64,000 nt of DNA from Taxillus chinensis (lineage: Eukaryota > Streptophyta > Magnoliopsida > Santalales > Loranthaceae). Location of the stretch: the NCBI GenBank assembly GCA_023512835.1, contig CM042089.1:12725759-12789758 (forward strand). Direction: 5' to 3'. Positions 49,801 to 61,254 of the stretch are shown one piece after another (positions within the stretch are counted from its first letter, which is position 1; every line of letters begins with the position of its first letter). The position numbers and the translations under genes were made by a program. The notes beneath the pieces were generated by a model that was not told where the DNA came from, made no database searches, and worked only from the letters and a program-made list of their open reading frames with translations.

Positions 49801-51067
49801 TTTGATGTTGTTTTGTTTGGTTTTTCTATCTATGATTGTTGCATGACCGATATGCGTTTTTAATATGCGGTCATGACTCATAAAGCATTGTGTACTTGTT
49901 GTGGTTGTTGGGGGATATTAGTTATATGAGGGTAGGTTGTTGGACTTTGGTAATGCAATATTTAATTGAGGTGGTGCGTTTACCCAGTTGATCTAAGATG
50001 ATAGTGCTTTGATAGATTTTTGGGTTATAATGTTAATCCTTATTGTTTTGGGTTCTATTAGATTGGTTAGTTTTGATAGTGATGTTGGCACCACTTGGAA
50101 TAATTTTGAGGTAGTGTATGGTCGGTTGTGGAGTTATTAGTATGGTGTTGTTTCGTTAATGATTCGTTATGATGGTCATTTAGTGGATTAATTACAAGGG
50201 GTTACTGGTAGTGGTTCAATATTGGGTATTTGGCGTGCAGTGGTTGTGTGTGGTGCAATATATTAATTTGATTGGTTATTGGATTTTAATAGGTGATCGT
50301 ATCGACTATGATCCAGTGATTTATGTTGAGGTGTCATTTTAACTATGTTGAGGTGTCCATTTAACCTTGTTGTTGTTACCATGACTATCCGTAGTCTAGA
50401 GTTACCACTGGAGTTGGGTGAGTTATGCTGCGTTTCAAGTGACTTAATTAAGGATGTGTTACCCGAATATCTAAGCCTTGTTGCGTTGGCAAGGGATCAT
50501 AAATAATTTATAGAAGGATGATAACCCCCCCGCCAACCTCTCCTTACGTTAAATGGTTAGTGGATGCATTGTTAGTTCACGGGAATGTAAATATATAAAT
50601 ACCTTGTTGCTTCGTAATGGTTAATGGTATGTCCTGAAGCATTGTGCTGGCTCATGGCTGATGGACTAAGCATTGCCCTATCGTTAGGACTGTTGCTGGT
50701 TAGTCTTTTCGGGGACGAAAAGTCCTAAGGGGGAGAGAATGTAAGGATGTTTCCGATATCGTGTCATGTGTGTTTGTTTTATGTTATTTTGTTTGTTGTA
50801 TGTTGTTCTCATAATTATATTCATGTGATTAGTTATTGATTAAGAGCATATGCTAGTTTCGGTCTATGGTAGATATTGTATCAGCTCGGTGCTTGTGGGT
50901 TAATAAATTTGTAGGATGTTTTGGGTGTGTCAGAATAGGTGTCAATAATTATATTCACGTGGGTTTGAGCTTGGTTAGGTATCGAGGTCTATGACATCTT
51001 ATGATGATAGTTATGACATTTGATTCAGTTGGCTTTTCGAAGACGAAAAGTTCTAAGGTGGGGAGGA
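46876..51067 (+). other. non-coding interior of the LARD
   Basis: T- and G-rich on the plus strand, with only short random open frames. Contains a GCCTGTGTGGCTGTGG minisatellite (49195-49310) and two polypurine-like junctions near 50730 and 51055. Confidence 0.7.
49195..49310 (+). repeat. minisatellite based on AGCCTGTGTGGCTGTGG
   Basis: About five drifting copies of 17-24 bases. Confidence 0.85.
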
Positions 51068-53252
51068 TGTAAGGATCCGTATGTGTTAGCATAACTTATA
51101 ATCTATATTTGATGTTAAGAAAGTTATTTTAAGAATATGGCCATTAATTCAATCATTTTAACTATATTTGGGCCTAATTTGAGGTCCAGAAGCCTTCAAG
51201 GGTTATTTAGTAATTTTTGGGAGTTAAATTGAGGGTTAATAAATGAAAAATAAAATTTATGAGGGCTTTTTGGAAATTATTAAAAAGGAGGACGAATTTT
51301 AATTAAAAATAGGGTTTGGGGGTTTTTATCATTCATTATAATTTTGTTTTGAGAAACCCTAGCCATCGGAGGAGAGTTCATAGTATTCTTTGCGTTCTTC
51401 GTCATTCTTCGCCGATTCTAGACTGTTCTTGCGAGCTTAATTCCTTCGGAAGGCAAGAGGTAGGTGGTTCTTGTTCCCTCGTTATCCTATTGCACGAACA
51501 CGGACTGTTAGGGAGAAATACAACTTTTTTTTGATAATTTATATGGGTAGATATACATATATTTTCTGATACATGTATACGTTTGGTTAAATATACATAT
51601 ATATGTTTGATCAATTCTCACCCTCTATCTCTTGACTCTTTTTGCGAATCCGTAGGCCTGAACCTCCTTTCTTTTTTCTATTTTTTTTAAATATCCCATG
51701 TTTCCCTTTAACCCATATTACATTATCATGGTGTTAGGACACCATGCTTACGGCCTGGTGTCTCGCGGGACTTAATCTCCCAGGCTATGTTGACACTGGT
51801 CTACGGGGAGGGGAGTTGACTGCCGCATGAGCATGGTAGGGTGGGGCGATAACCCGGTGTCGACCCCATGTGACGAGCTGACACTAGCGGGCTGGCAGAG
51901 TATGGTTGACTGGCCTAGTTTCTTGTTCCTCCTAGCCCTTTTAGGACTATTCTATCATAGTTTGATTTGGCGGAATTAATTTGAGACCTATTTTACATTT
52001 TAATGTCCTAATAGTTAAAAAATAATTAATTCCTATGGCTTGATGTTAATAGTTTAATGTTTTAAAAATATTATTGTGTTTAATAATGTCCGGCCTGTTA
52101 AATACTCTTGGGCTTGTTATTATTGATCGACATTGGAATGTTATTTGTAGTATAATATTATTAAATTAACATCCTTTAATAAAAAAACTAAATAAATAGA
52201 TATTACTTGGGCTTAATAATGATAGTTGACAATTTAAATATTAATTGGGCTTGATTGAGATAGTTTAATTAAATAATAATGTATGAGCTTGACATTGTTA
52301 AATGTTATAAATATTATCTGGGCTTGAATTGGTTAGTTTAGTTAAATAAATATTGTTGGATTGTTATTATCAGTTTGACGATATAATTGTTATTCATGGC
52401 ACGTTATTATTGGTTTAGCAATTTGAATATTCGATAATGTTATAATGTAGAATCCTGATTATTTGGAATTTATATTTATTGATTATATGTGTGGAGTTAG
52501 TGGTGGAGTTGGTTTGGTTAACCGCGGGTCTCACATAGGGTTGGCAAGAGGCCACAGGTCCCCTATGTGGCTGGTTGTCATTAAGGACACCACAGGTCCC
52601 ATATATGGCTATCTGGTAGTGACTGGGATTCTTGGAGTTGGTAGCGGGGATCCTATGAATGGTTGGATTGCCGGTGCAAACCTTTGATGGATGAAATGTA
52701 ATGGGTGTGATGTTATATTTGTGATTGAATGTGAGTTTATTGTGATAGAATAGGACACTACACTGACACAAGCATATACTGATCATGTAGATTTAGGATT
52801 TCATGTTATAGGATGGTGAGGAGATGGAGATCACCTACTGGGCACTTGTACTCACTCCTACTTTGTTGACACGTTTCAGGTATCGACCCATTCGCTAGAG
52901 GCTGGTCCGAAGTTGATCGCTATTCATTTCACATTTTATATAACTTGGTTTATGGATTTTGTATAACATAATTGGTTTTATTATTTGAATATCCGGATGA
53001 GGGTCCGTGAAAGTTGTATTGGAATCTTAACATGATTATATCATTAATAAATTATTATTATTTTTCCTTAGCTCCATAGCATGTTGGAATGTACATGAAT
53101 ACCCCTGTTGTATGAATGTACATATATATCTTGGACAGCACCCACTGTGTAGTCCGTATTGGTGCTAGTCACCAATCCCTTGACCGTCCAGGAGCGGGCA
53201 TGTGGAAGTCACATTCTTAGTTCCGAGTTTCTTGGAATTCGGGGGCGTGACA
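51068..53252 (+). repeat. 3' LTR of the LARD
   Basis: Starts TGTAAGGATCCG and ends GGGGGCGTGACA; its partner is 44658-46875. Confidence 0.95.
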
Positions 53253-53300
53253 ATTTGGGTGCCTACCCAGCACCCGATTTGCATTGCATTATCACAGCTT

Positions 53301-53441
53301 TGTCAATATATTGCAACTTCAAAATTGGTTGCTGGTGTGCTTCACGTGGACAACTGGTTGTTTTTTTGTCAACAATGGGGTGCTAAAAAGTCTATAAATA
53401 GGCACCCTAAGAGCTTATCATAACCATCCCAAGCCTCAAGT

Positions 53442-53514
<73 letters not shown>

Positions 53515-53746
53515 AAGAAGTCCCAATACGGGAGAGGGAGGAGAGAAATAGAGAGTGAGAGAATTTAATTGATATATCCTCGGGTGTATTTGGGTGTTGG
53601 GATCGCGTGTTTATGAACATAATGTATTTTTCTCTCTATAGTAAAAATAATGTAGTAGCTCCGTGGACGTAGGGAATTTCCCGAATCACGTAAAATTCTC
53701 GGTGTGCAAATTTTATTTCATCTTATTTTTATATTTTCTCCCAATA
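53301..53746 (+). repeat. 5' LTR of the decayed Copia element
   Basis: Expanded by a (GA)n run at about 53443-53510. The partner LTR at 57563 lacks this expansion. Confidence 0.85.
53443..53510. repeat. (GA)n microsatellite in the LTR
   Basis: About 33 GA units. Confidence 0.97.
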
Positions 53747-53939
53747 ATTGGTATCAAAACTTTGGGTTTGAATTCACTTGAAAAATATGAGTATGCTCTG
53801 TGACTGCAGCTGTGTCTAATCTGTTACATCAGAAAAGATTTGTTCTTAAGTATTCGGTGTTATGTATATGTACCACTCGCATATACGATATCGTTTACGT
53901 ATACAGTGAGATAGTAGGTTTGAGTTCGAGAAAGTATCA

Positions 53940-54956
53940 TGGTGTCTGAGAAGGATTCATACAAAGATTGAGAAATTCGGTGACATGAATTTCAAAAGGA
54001 TTTTAATAGTAGACATGATCATGAAGGAGGAGATCAGAAGGAAAGAAGAAGACCCTCCCATATTAACATCAGTATTAAATATGAAGAGTAGAGGTAAAGG
54101 CAGAAACAAAGGCACTTGGTAGTGGAGATCTACATCGAGGAATGGTAGATCCAAATCCAGTGGTTGGCAGTTTCAAACCAACAAAGGTAAAAATAAAATT
54201 AAATGATGGAATTGTGATAAATTAGGACACTTTAAGTTTGAGTGTAAGGGTCCGAAAAAGGAAGACGACGTGCATGGAAGTGCAAATATTGCGTTAGATG
54301 ATGCTCTCATATGTTCTATGGAGAGCAAGATGGAATCCTGAGTACTAGATTCTGAGGCTCTATTCCATGCTACCACAAGCAAAGAAGTGTTCGAGGATTA
54401 TGTTTTGGGTAATCGAGAAAGGTGTATCTCAGTAATGATTAGGCGTGTGATGTCGTTGGTCGATGAACAGTACAAATTAAGCTCAATAGATCTATATAGA
54501 GACTGAAAGATGTGAGATATGTACCTAGTTTCAGAAAGAACTTAATTTCCATCGGACAATTAGCAAAAGATGGATATGTGTCAACTTTTGCGGGAGACAC
54601 TTGGAAGATTTTAAAAGTAGCCATGACCATTACACGGGATAAGAAACATGGAACTTTTTACATAACTATGAATGACAATTATTTTTCTACAGTTAGAGAG
54701 TGTAAAAATGACTCAAATTTGTGGCACCAAAGACTTGGCTACATGAGTGTAAAAGGAATAGAAGTCATACATTCAAAAGGAAAGGTGCCAAGAGTAAAAT
54801 CAATAAATAATGATTTGTGTGAAAGCTATATTTTCGAAAAACAGAAACAGGTCAATTTCAAAAGGGTAAGTGATAAGTGAATTTTATATATGCAACTATT
54901 GGATTTATTATTATTATTATGTTATTATTATAAATATAAGTATTTCAATATTTTAA

Positions 54957-54992
<36 letters not shown>

Positions 54993-55047
54993 GTTATTAT
55001 CATTATTAGTATAATTATTATAGTATTTTGAGTTATTATGATTGTAA

Positions 55048-55081
<34 letters not shown>

Positions 55082-55100
55082 AAGTTATTATTAGTGGATT

Positions 55101-55140
<40 letters not shown>

Positions 55141-57540
55141 TGGTACAAAAAAGGGAGAACCTAGGGTGAAACCTTACATCTGTTGTGCGTGTGCAGAGCT
55201 TGGTAGAGAAGAGCAGTGAGTTTGAAGTCGTTATGTCCTATCGATCATTCAAAACCAAAACTAGGTAGGTGATGCCTGTTTTGGATCATTATCTGCTGGT
55301 CACTAATTTCCTCGACCCCTGTAGTGTGGTCGTGGGAAAGTCACGTTCCTTGTTCTATTGATTTCAGGATTTGGAGGCGTGACAGAATGGCATAGCAGAA
55401 CGGATGAACAAAACGCTAACTGAGAGAGTCAAAAGTATGCACATACATACAAGATTGCCCAAGCAATTTTGGGCAGAAGTAGTCAACATGGAAGCTTACC
55501 TCATCTATTGTGGACTATTAACACTTCTAGAGTTTGAAATACCGGAAGAAGTTTGGACGGGAAAAGAGGTTAGACTTTCACATTTGAAAATATTTGGTTG
55601 TGCCTCTTATGTGCATATTAGTGATAATGATATAAGTAAATTTGATGCTAAATCACTTAAATGAACATTTGTTGGATATGGTGGTGATAAATTTGATTAT
55701 AGATGCTGAGATAACCAAAATAAGAAAATCATTAGAAGTAGAGATATTGTGTTTAATGAAAAAGTCCAGTATAAAGATAGAGACACGACTGAATCCACTA
55801 GTCAAGTTACAGGACAAGCCAGTGAAGAGCCATAGGATCAAGTTTCTACATTGAAGAGATCCAGTCGATTGCATGTACCAAACAGGAAGTATTTGAATTA
55901 TTTGCTGCTAATAGATGGAAGGAGAACCTGAATGCTATCATGAAGCATGTCAAGTAGAGTATGCGAGCAAGTGGGAGCTTGTGATGGAAGATGAAATGAA
56001 GTCCCTTATATTAAACCAGACTTGAAAGTTAGCAAATCTATTGGTCGACAAGAAAGCTTTGCAAAACAAATGGTGTACTGAGTCAAGGAGGAGCATGATG
56101 ACTCCAAGCGATATAAAATAAAATTGGTGGTTAAAGGCTTCCAACAGAAGGAAGGTAATGATTACATTGAAATATTCTCTCCAATTGTTAAAGTAACTAC
56201 CATTTAGTCAGTTCTGAGCATTGTAGCAACAAAAGATCTACATCTAGAGCAATTAGATATAAAGATAGCTTTTCTCCATGGAGATTTGAAGGAAAAGATA
56301 TACCTGAAGCAACTAGAAGGATTCACAAATAAGGGCAATAAAAATCTAGTATGCAGGTTGACCAAAAGCTTGTATGGTTTAAAATAAGCACCCCGATAGT
56401 GGTACACGAAATTTGATAATTTCATGTAGGACAATGGCTATTTGAGATGCAATGCTGACCATTGTTGTTACTTTAAGAAGGTTAATTCCAGTTTCATTAT
56501 TTTGCAACTTTATGTTAATGACATGTTAATAGCATGAGCAAATATAAATGAGATCAACAAGTTAACGAGATAGTTGTCTAGTGAATTCGAGATGAAGGAC
56601 TTATGTGTAGCAAAGTAGATACTTAAAATGAGGATTAGCAGAAATAGACATAAAGGTACCTTACAATTATCTCAGGCAAAATATATTTGTAAGATATTAC
56701 AAAGGTTTAGTATGGGTGATGACAAACCATTGAGAACATCTCTTCCTAATTATTTCAAGTTGTCAAAGGAGCAATGTCCAATGATAGATAAAAAGAAGGA
56801 CTACATGGCTAAAGTTCTATATGCTTAAGCCATTGGAAGCTTGATGTATGTCATGGTGTGCACAAAAGCAGATATTGTTCATGCAGTGGGAGTAGTGAGC
56901 AAATTTATGTCCAATCTAGAAAAACAACATTAGGAAACAGTACAATGGATACTTAGATACCTGCGATATACTACTACCAAATGTCTATGTTTTAGAAAAG
57001 GTAAACTAAAGTTGCAAAGCTATGTTGATGCTGATTTCACTAGAGAAATAGACCACAATAGGAACATTATAGGATATGTGTTCACGTTGGGGACTATAGT
57101 AGTGAGTTGGAATTCTCAATTGTAGAAGATTGTGGCTCTATTTACAACTGAGGCAGCAGTATATTGTAGTGACAGAAGACACCAAAGAGTTAATTTGGTT
57201 ACAAGGATTATTGGCAGAAATAAGTTTCAATTAAAAGATGAATGTATTGTACAGTGATAATCATAGTGCAATACATTTAGCCAAGAATAAAGCATTTTAT
57301 TCAAGGACCAAACATATTGGACTTCGTTATTATTTCATTCAATCACTATTGGAGGATAAAGTGTTGAAGCCTCATATCCATTGGACATTGGACATTTGTG
57401 AAGATATAAGGAAGCAAGAACTCAACCGATATGTTAACCAAAGCAGTCACTATAAACAAATTAGGGTTGTACGCAACTCTAATTGGTCTTCAAGAATAAT
57501 CAAAACAGAAATAGCTACTGCAGGTGTAAAGATAAATTGA
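53940..57540 (+). pseudogene. Copia gag-pol pseudogene with many stops
   Basis: Recognisable in order: a zinc knuckle (CDKLGHFKFECKGPKK, whose preceding Cys codon is now TGA), a protease (LDSEALFHATTS, where the DSGA core is altered), GAG-pre-integrase (VRYVPSFRKNLISIGQLAKD, LWHQRLGYMSVKGIE), integrase (NGIAERMNKTLTERV, PKQFWAEVVN), RT ([42 protein letters not shown]) and RNase H (SDNHSAIHLAKN, SRTKHIGLRYYF). Many stops sit where CAG, CGA or TGG is expected, which suggests C-to-T decay. The first part of integrase is missing where a solo LTR lies. Confidence 0.92.
54871..55384 (+). mobile_element. solo LTR remnant related to the LARD LTRs
   Basis: Its end (GTCACGTTCC, then GGAGGCGTGACA) follows the same plan as the LARD LTR end (GTCACATTC, then GGGGGCGTGACA). 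It carries (TTA)n and (AT)n runs at about 54960-55135. No clear TSD is visible, and integrase sequence is lost at the site, so insertion was accompanied or followed by deletion. Confidence 0.65.
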
Positions 57541-57562
57541 AATCAGTCTTCAAGTAAGAGAT

Positions 57563-57955
57563 TGTCAAATATTACAACTTCAAAATTGATGGCCGGCGTG
57601 CTTCACATGGATAGATGACTATTTTTTGTCAACAAAGAGATGCTAAAAAAAGCTTATAAATTGACACCCCAAGAGATGATCATAACGATCCCAAGCCTCA
57701 AATATGAGATAACATGAGAGAGAAAAGAAAGAAGTCCCAATACGGGAGAGAGAAGAGAGAAAGAGAGAGTGAACAAATTTAATTAATAAATTCTTGAATA
57801 TATTTAAGTATTGAAATTAAATATTTATAAATATAATATATTTTTTTCTTTATAATAAAAATACTATAGTAACTATACTTTATGGACATAAATTATTTTT
57901 TAAATTATTAATATGTAAATTTTATTTTCTCCTAGTTATATATTTTCTCTCAAAG
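57563..57955 (+). repeat. 3' LTR of the decayed Copia element
   Basis: Starts TGTCAAATATTACAAC and lacks the GA expansion of the 5' LTR. Confidence 0.85.
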
Positions 57956-59714
57956 CATGGGACACTGCGCCATTGCCCATATAATTTTTTCCCCGATGCA
58001 ATGCAGATTAGATTTTCCCCTCTCTCTCATGTGTATGGGAAAATGGGTTTGGGATCCCACTCCCTATCCCATCAACTCACATAGATACTGAAATGCACAT
58101 CAGGTCTACCGGGTGTTTCACAATCATCGAGATCGTTTAATCCTAATATCCGTCACATCCTTCCCATATATATTATTTAATTAGGCAGAAAAGAAAAGAT
58201 GGCTAGAGAAGGTAATGCGACTCCAATTTCCCATATTCTTCAGAGAAGAAAGAAAAAGCTTTAGTCGGAAACGATGACCCACAACTGCAAGAATCAAACG
58301 AATGGATTTGCCTTGTCTAACAATCACTACGTCACACGAAAATCAAGAAAAAAAAAAAGAAGAAGCGTGTGAAAGGAGGGGGGTTTGGAGGTGTACGTAG
58401 TTAATGCCTGTAATTGATATTGGAGTTTCAATACACGAGATCCTGATGCCCAAAAATAATACACTCAAACCTCAAACCAATCATGGACGGGATCGACCGA
58501 TCGAATTAAGTAATGGTAGTGTCTTTGTAGTGTATTAACAAGCGACACATTGATTTGAAGGGGCTAAGAGAGGTTTCATGAGTCAGTCAATGTTTACTTG
58601 CAGGCTCATTATAACGTGCGAAATGTCGGTCACGAAATGAGAGATGGTGTTATTGATGCTTAGTCATAATGATGTCAGTGAAGTGAAATAGTATAAATAA
58701 TTATATATGATGCTTTATTCTTTATTTGTTTTTTTTTAAAATGTATTTTTAGTAAGACTATTAATTTGCGTATTTTATTTTCAGTAATATACAGTCACCA
58801 TAAATTCCGGGCTTATGTGGACATTTATTTGATGTGGCGGGTGGTAGAAAAATAGCATATATGATATATGATATATGATATATGTGGATAAAGAACTCAA
58901 GATGCCTGGATAATAGGCTCATTTCTCTCTGCCTTCTGATGCCTACCCTTCTCGACGATACCTTTTATTTTAGGATTCAATGAATAGGCTCATAAGTCAT
59001 AATTTATTGCCGGCTGCCTGCCATGTTATTGGAGTCTTCGAGGTGAAATTTTATTGGAGATGTAAAACCCATGATTTAGCCTTGGGATACAAAACAATTG
59101 AGAATATATATATGATAATGTTATATTTATGTACGATCAAGTTTTAAAGTTTTTATTATAAAATTTTTTGATCTAAGTTGTTAAATTAGTATTTAATAAT
59201 TTAAATTAGATTTTTATTTAATTATATTTAATTATAAAATTACAATTAAATAAAAAAAATTATATACGTATATGTGCCTTTGAAATTATTAAAAAATTAT
59301 TTGTATTTTTTTATTAATTGATTTACTTATCTCTTTTATATTTTGGACATTAAATATGAATGTATAGACTACTAATCATACTTTATCTAAAATTTAGTTA
59401 GTAAAATTAATTTTATAAAATTTAGCTAGTTATTTTTTACAACTTCAAACTGTTTTTAAAATTAATTTTGTTTTCAAAACACTCCTATATAACTAAAAGA
59501 TAAATTGCATGTAATAGTAGAGAGTAGCATTTATCTATTTTTTAAGCTAAAATTTGACTTTGTAGAGTTGGATGTGACTTTTTGGACATAGTTAGAATAT
59601 TATTAATATTAATTATATTATTCGTTACTCATATAAAGCATAGATTAATCTAAATCATACATTTAGACTTTTGACTATAAATAATTGAATTATCATATGT
59701 TTCTTTATAGTTTA

Positions 59715-59821
59715 TAAATTGTAATGAATATTTACCTAATGTAAGTTACTAGTTTCTTACTTATTGTATTAATATTTATATGATTAAAAAATTATAAAAT
59801 TAAGGTTCAATAATTTTAAAT
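59715..59821. repeat. dispersed AT-rich segment shared with 24085-24197
   Basis: At least 70 bases around AGTTTCTTACTTA through AAGGTTCAATAATTTTAAAT agree almost perfectly with 24125-24197. Confidence 0.85.
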
Positions 59822-60080
59822 AACTACGCATAATATCAACTTCATCATTCATACACTTTTTTCTAAAAAACAATTAATATTAATTTCAATTTAAATGTTA
59901 CAACTATATAACTAGCTCTTATATATGATGTTTACTTGATGATGATTTTTTCATTTGATTAATGAAATTAAATTATTAAAAATTAAAATTATGAAATATT
60001 ATTTGTTTATTTTTAAACTACAAACAAGATTGATCTGGCATGAATAAATGAATAAAACATTTTGTCAAAAACGAATACAC

Positions 60081-60487
60081 TTTGCTTGGTGAAGGATAGA
60101 AAATAGGTGAAAAAATTTGAGATGAAAAATATGTGAAAAGAAAATAAGTAAAAAGGAAAAAGGTGAAAAAAATAGTTGTTTGGTTAATGTGGAAAAAAGG
60201 TATAAAAAGTAATTTTTATAATTTTATTGGGAATATAATAATAATAATAAATTTTTAATACCATTTTAGCCTTATTTTTTAAAACTATTAAAGGGCAAAT
60301 TTATAAATTATTTAATACAGTTAATTTTCTATCCATTTTCACAATTATTTGCTGTCAAAAATATTTCACCACTACTAATATATATTCTCTATGGCCTCAC
60401 TCATTTTCTGACCCAACCAAACACAGAAAAAATAAATTTTAATACCTTTTCGGTTTGCAACTTTATTTTCTATAGTCGCCAAGCAAT
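60081..60487. mobile_element. MITE with TTTGCTTGG termini
   Basis: The left end TTTGCTTGGTGAAGGATAG and the complement of the right end (TTGCTTGGCGACTATAG) match through ATAGAAAATA. About 407 bp, AT-rich, non-coding. The TSD is unclear. Confidence 0.7.
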
Positions 60488-60629
60488 ATGATAGGGCTCA
60501 AGAATAATGCATGCAAACATATGCCAAACACTCATTTAAAGTTTTAATTAAATGAATGAACTTGAATATTTACTCTCTTAACCTAACTATAAAACAAAAA
60601 CTTAAGAGGTAACTATTTGATTCCATTTC

Positions 60630-60632
<3 letters not shown>

Positions 60633-60687
<55 letters not shown>
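60633..60687. repeat. (AT)n microsatellite
   Basis: About 27 AT units. Confidence 0.97.
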
Positions 60688-60692
<5 letters not shown>

Positions 60693-61254
60693 GCTAGTAT
60701 TGCGGGACATCCTTTAAAATGTTGAATTAATATTAATTTTATTTTAAAAAAATTATTCATAGACTTTTTCATATTTTTATAACAATTTAACATCAAGAAA
60801 ATGAATAAATAATCAAAATTTTAAAGATTTATTGTGCAAAAATGATTTCAGTACAATATATGTCACAATAATCCGCATGCAATTATATAGTATGACCGTA
60901 TATAACTATATATTCACAAGATCCAACTTTATTCCCACGTGTGATCCTTATCTTCTTCATGCATCCTATATATTTTATTATGCTACATCCAAGTCTTTTT
61001 TGTGATAATATTTTTTTGATTCGGACTAAATCTCATGACCAAATTATTAAGTCAATAAAATAAGGACTTGCAAATAGATTTTACCTATTTTATTTATATT
61101 ATATGATAACAGGCTAATGGTTAACCTCAGTACCACTCAATACAATAATATGCAGGAACTAGGCCTGCGCAGGTGTGATACAAAAATATCTAAAATCCTT
61201 TTTAAAAAAAAACTTCCATCAAGAACCTCGACCATATATAGCATATACTCACTC

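Larger units (their letters stand above)
44658..53252 (+). mobile_element. LARD-like LTR retrotransposon, 8.6 kb, no coding sequence
   Basis: Two long LTRs (44658-46875 and 51068-53252) are nearly identical. The PBS at about 46879 reads TGGTATCAGAGAGG and the polypurine tract before the 3' LTR reads AAGGTGGGGAGGA. The 4.2-kb interior has no gag or pol in any frame. ATTTG occurs right after the 3' LTR (53253-53257) and at 44649-44653, where five extra bases (AGTAC) separate it from the 5' LTR, so the TSD is probable but imperfect. Confidence 0.9.
53301..57955 (+). mobile_element. decayed Copia LTR retrotransposon
   Basis: LTRs at 53301-53746 and 57563-57955 (TGTCAA starts). The PBS TTGGTATCAAAAC follows the 5' LTR and a purine-rich CAAGTAAGAGAT precedes the 3' LTR. 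Pol lies in Copia order. Flanks AGCTT and AGCAT are an imperfect TSD candidate. It sits only 48 bases beyond the LARD. Confidence 0.9.
57956..61254. other. AT-rich intergenic region
   Basis: No confident gene. A short ATG frame near 58200 is not recognised. ATATGATAT repeats lie at about 58858-58882, a MITE at 60081-60487, an (AT)n run at 60633-60687, and a segment shared with 24.1 kb at 59715-59821. Confidence 0.4.

Noticed and set aside
46876..51067. Hidden gag-pol in the LARD interior
   Set aside because: No protease, RT, integrase or zinc-knuckle motif was seen in any frame. Only short random frames exist.
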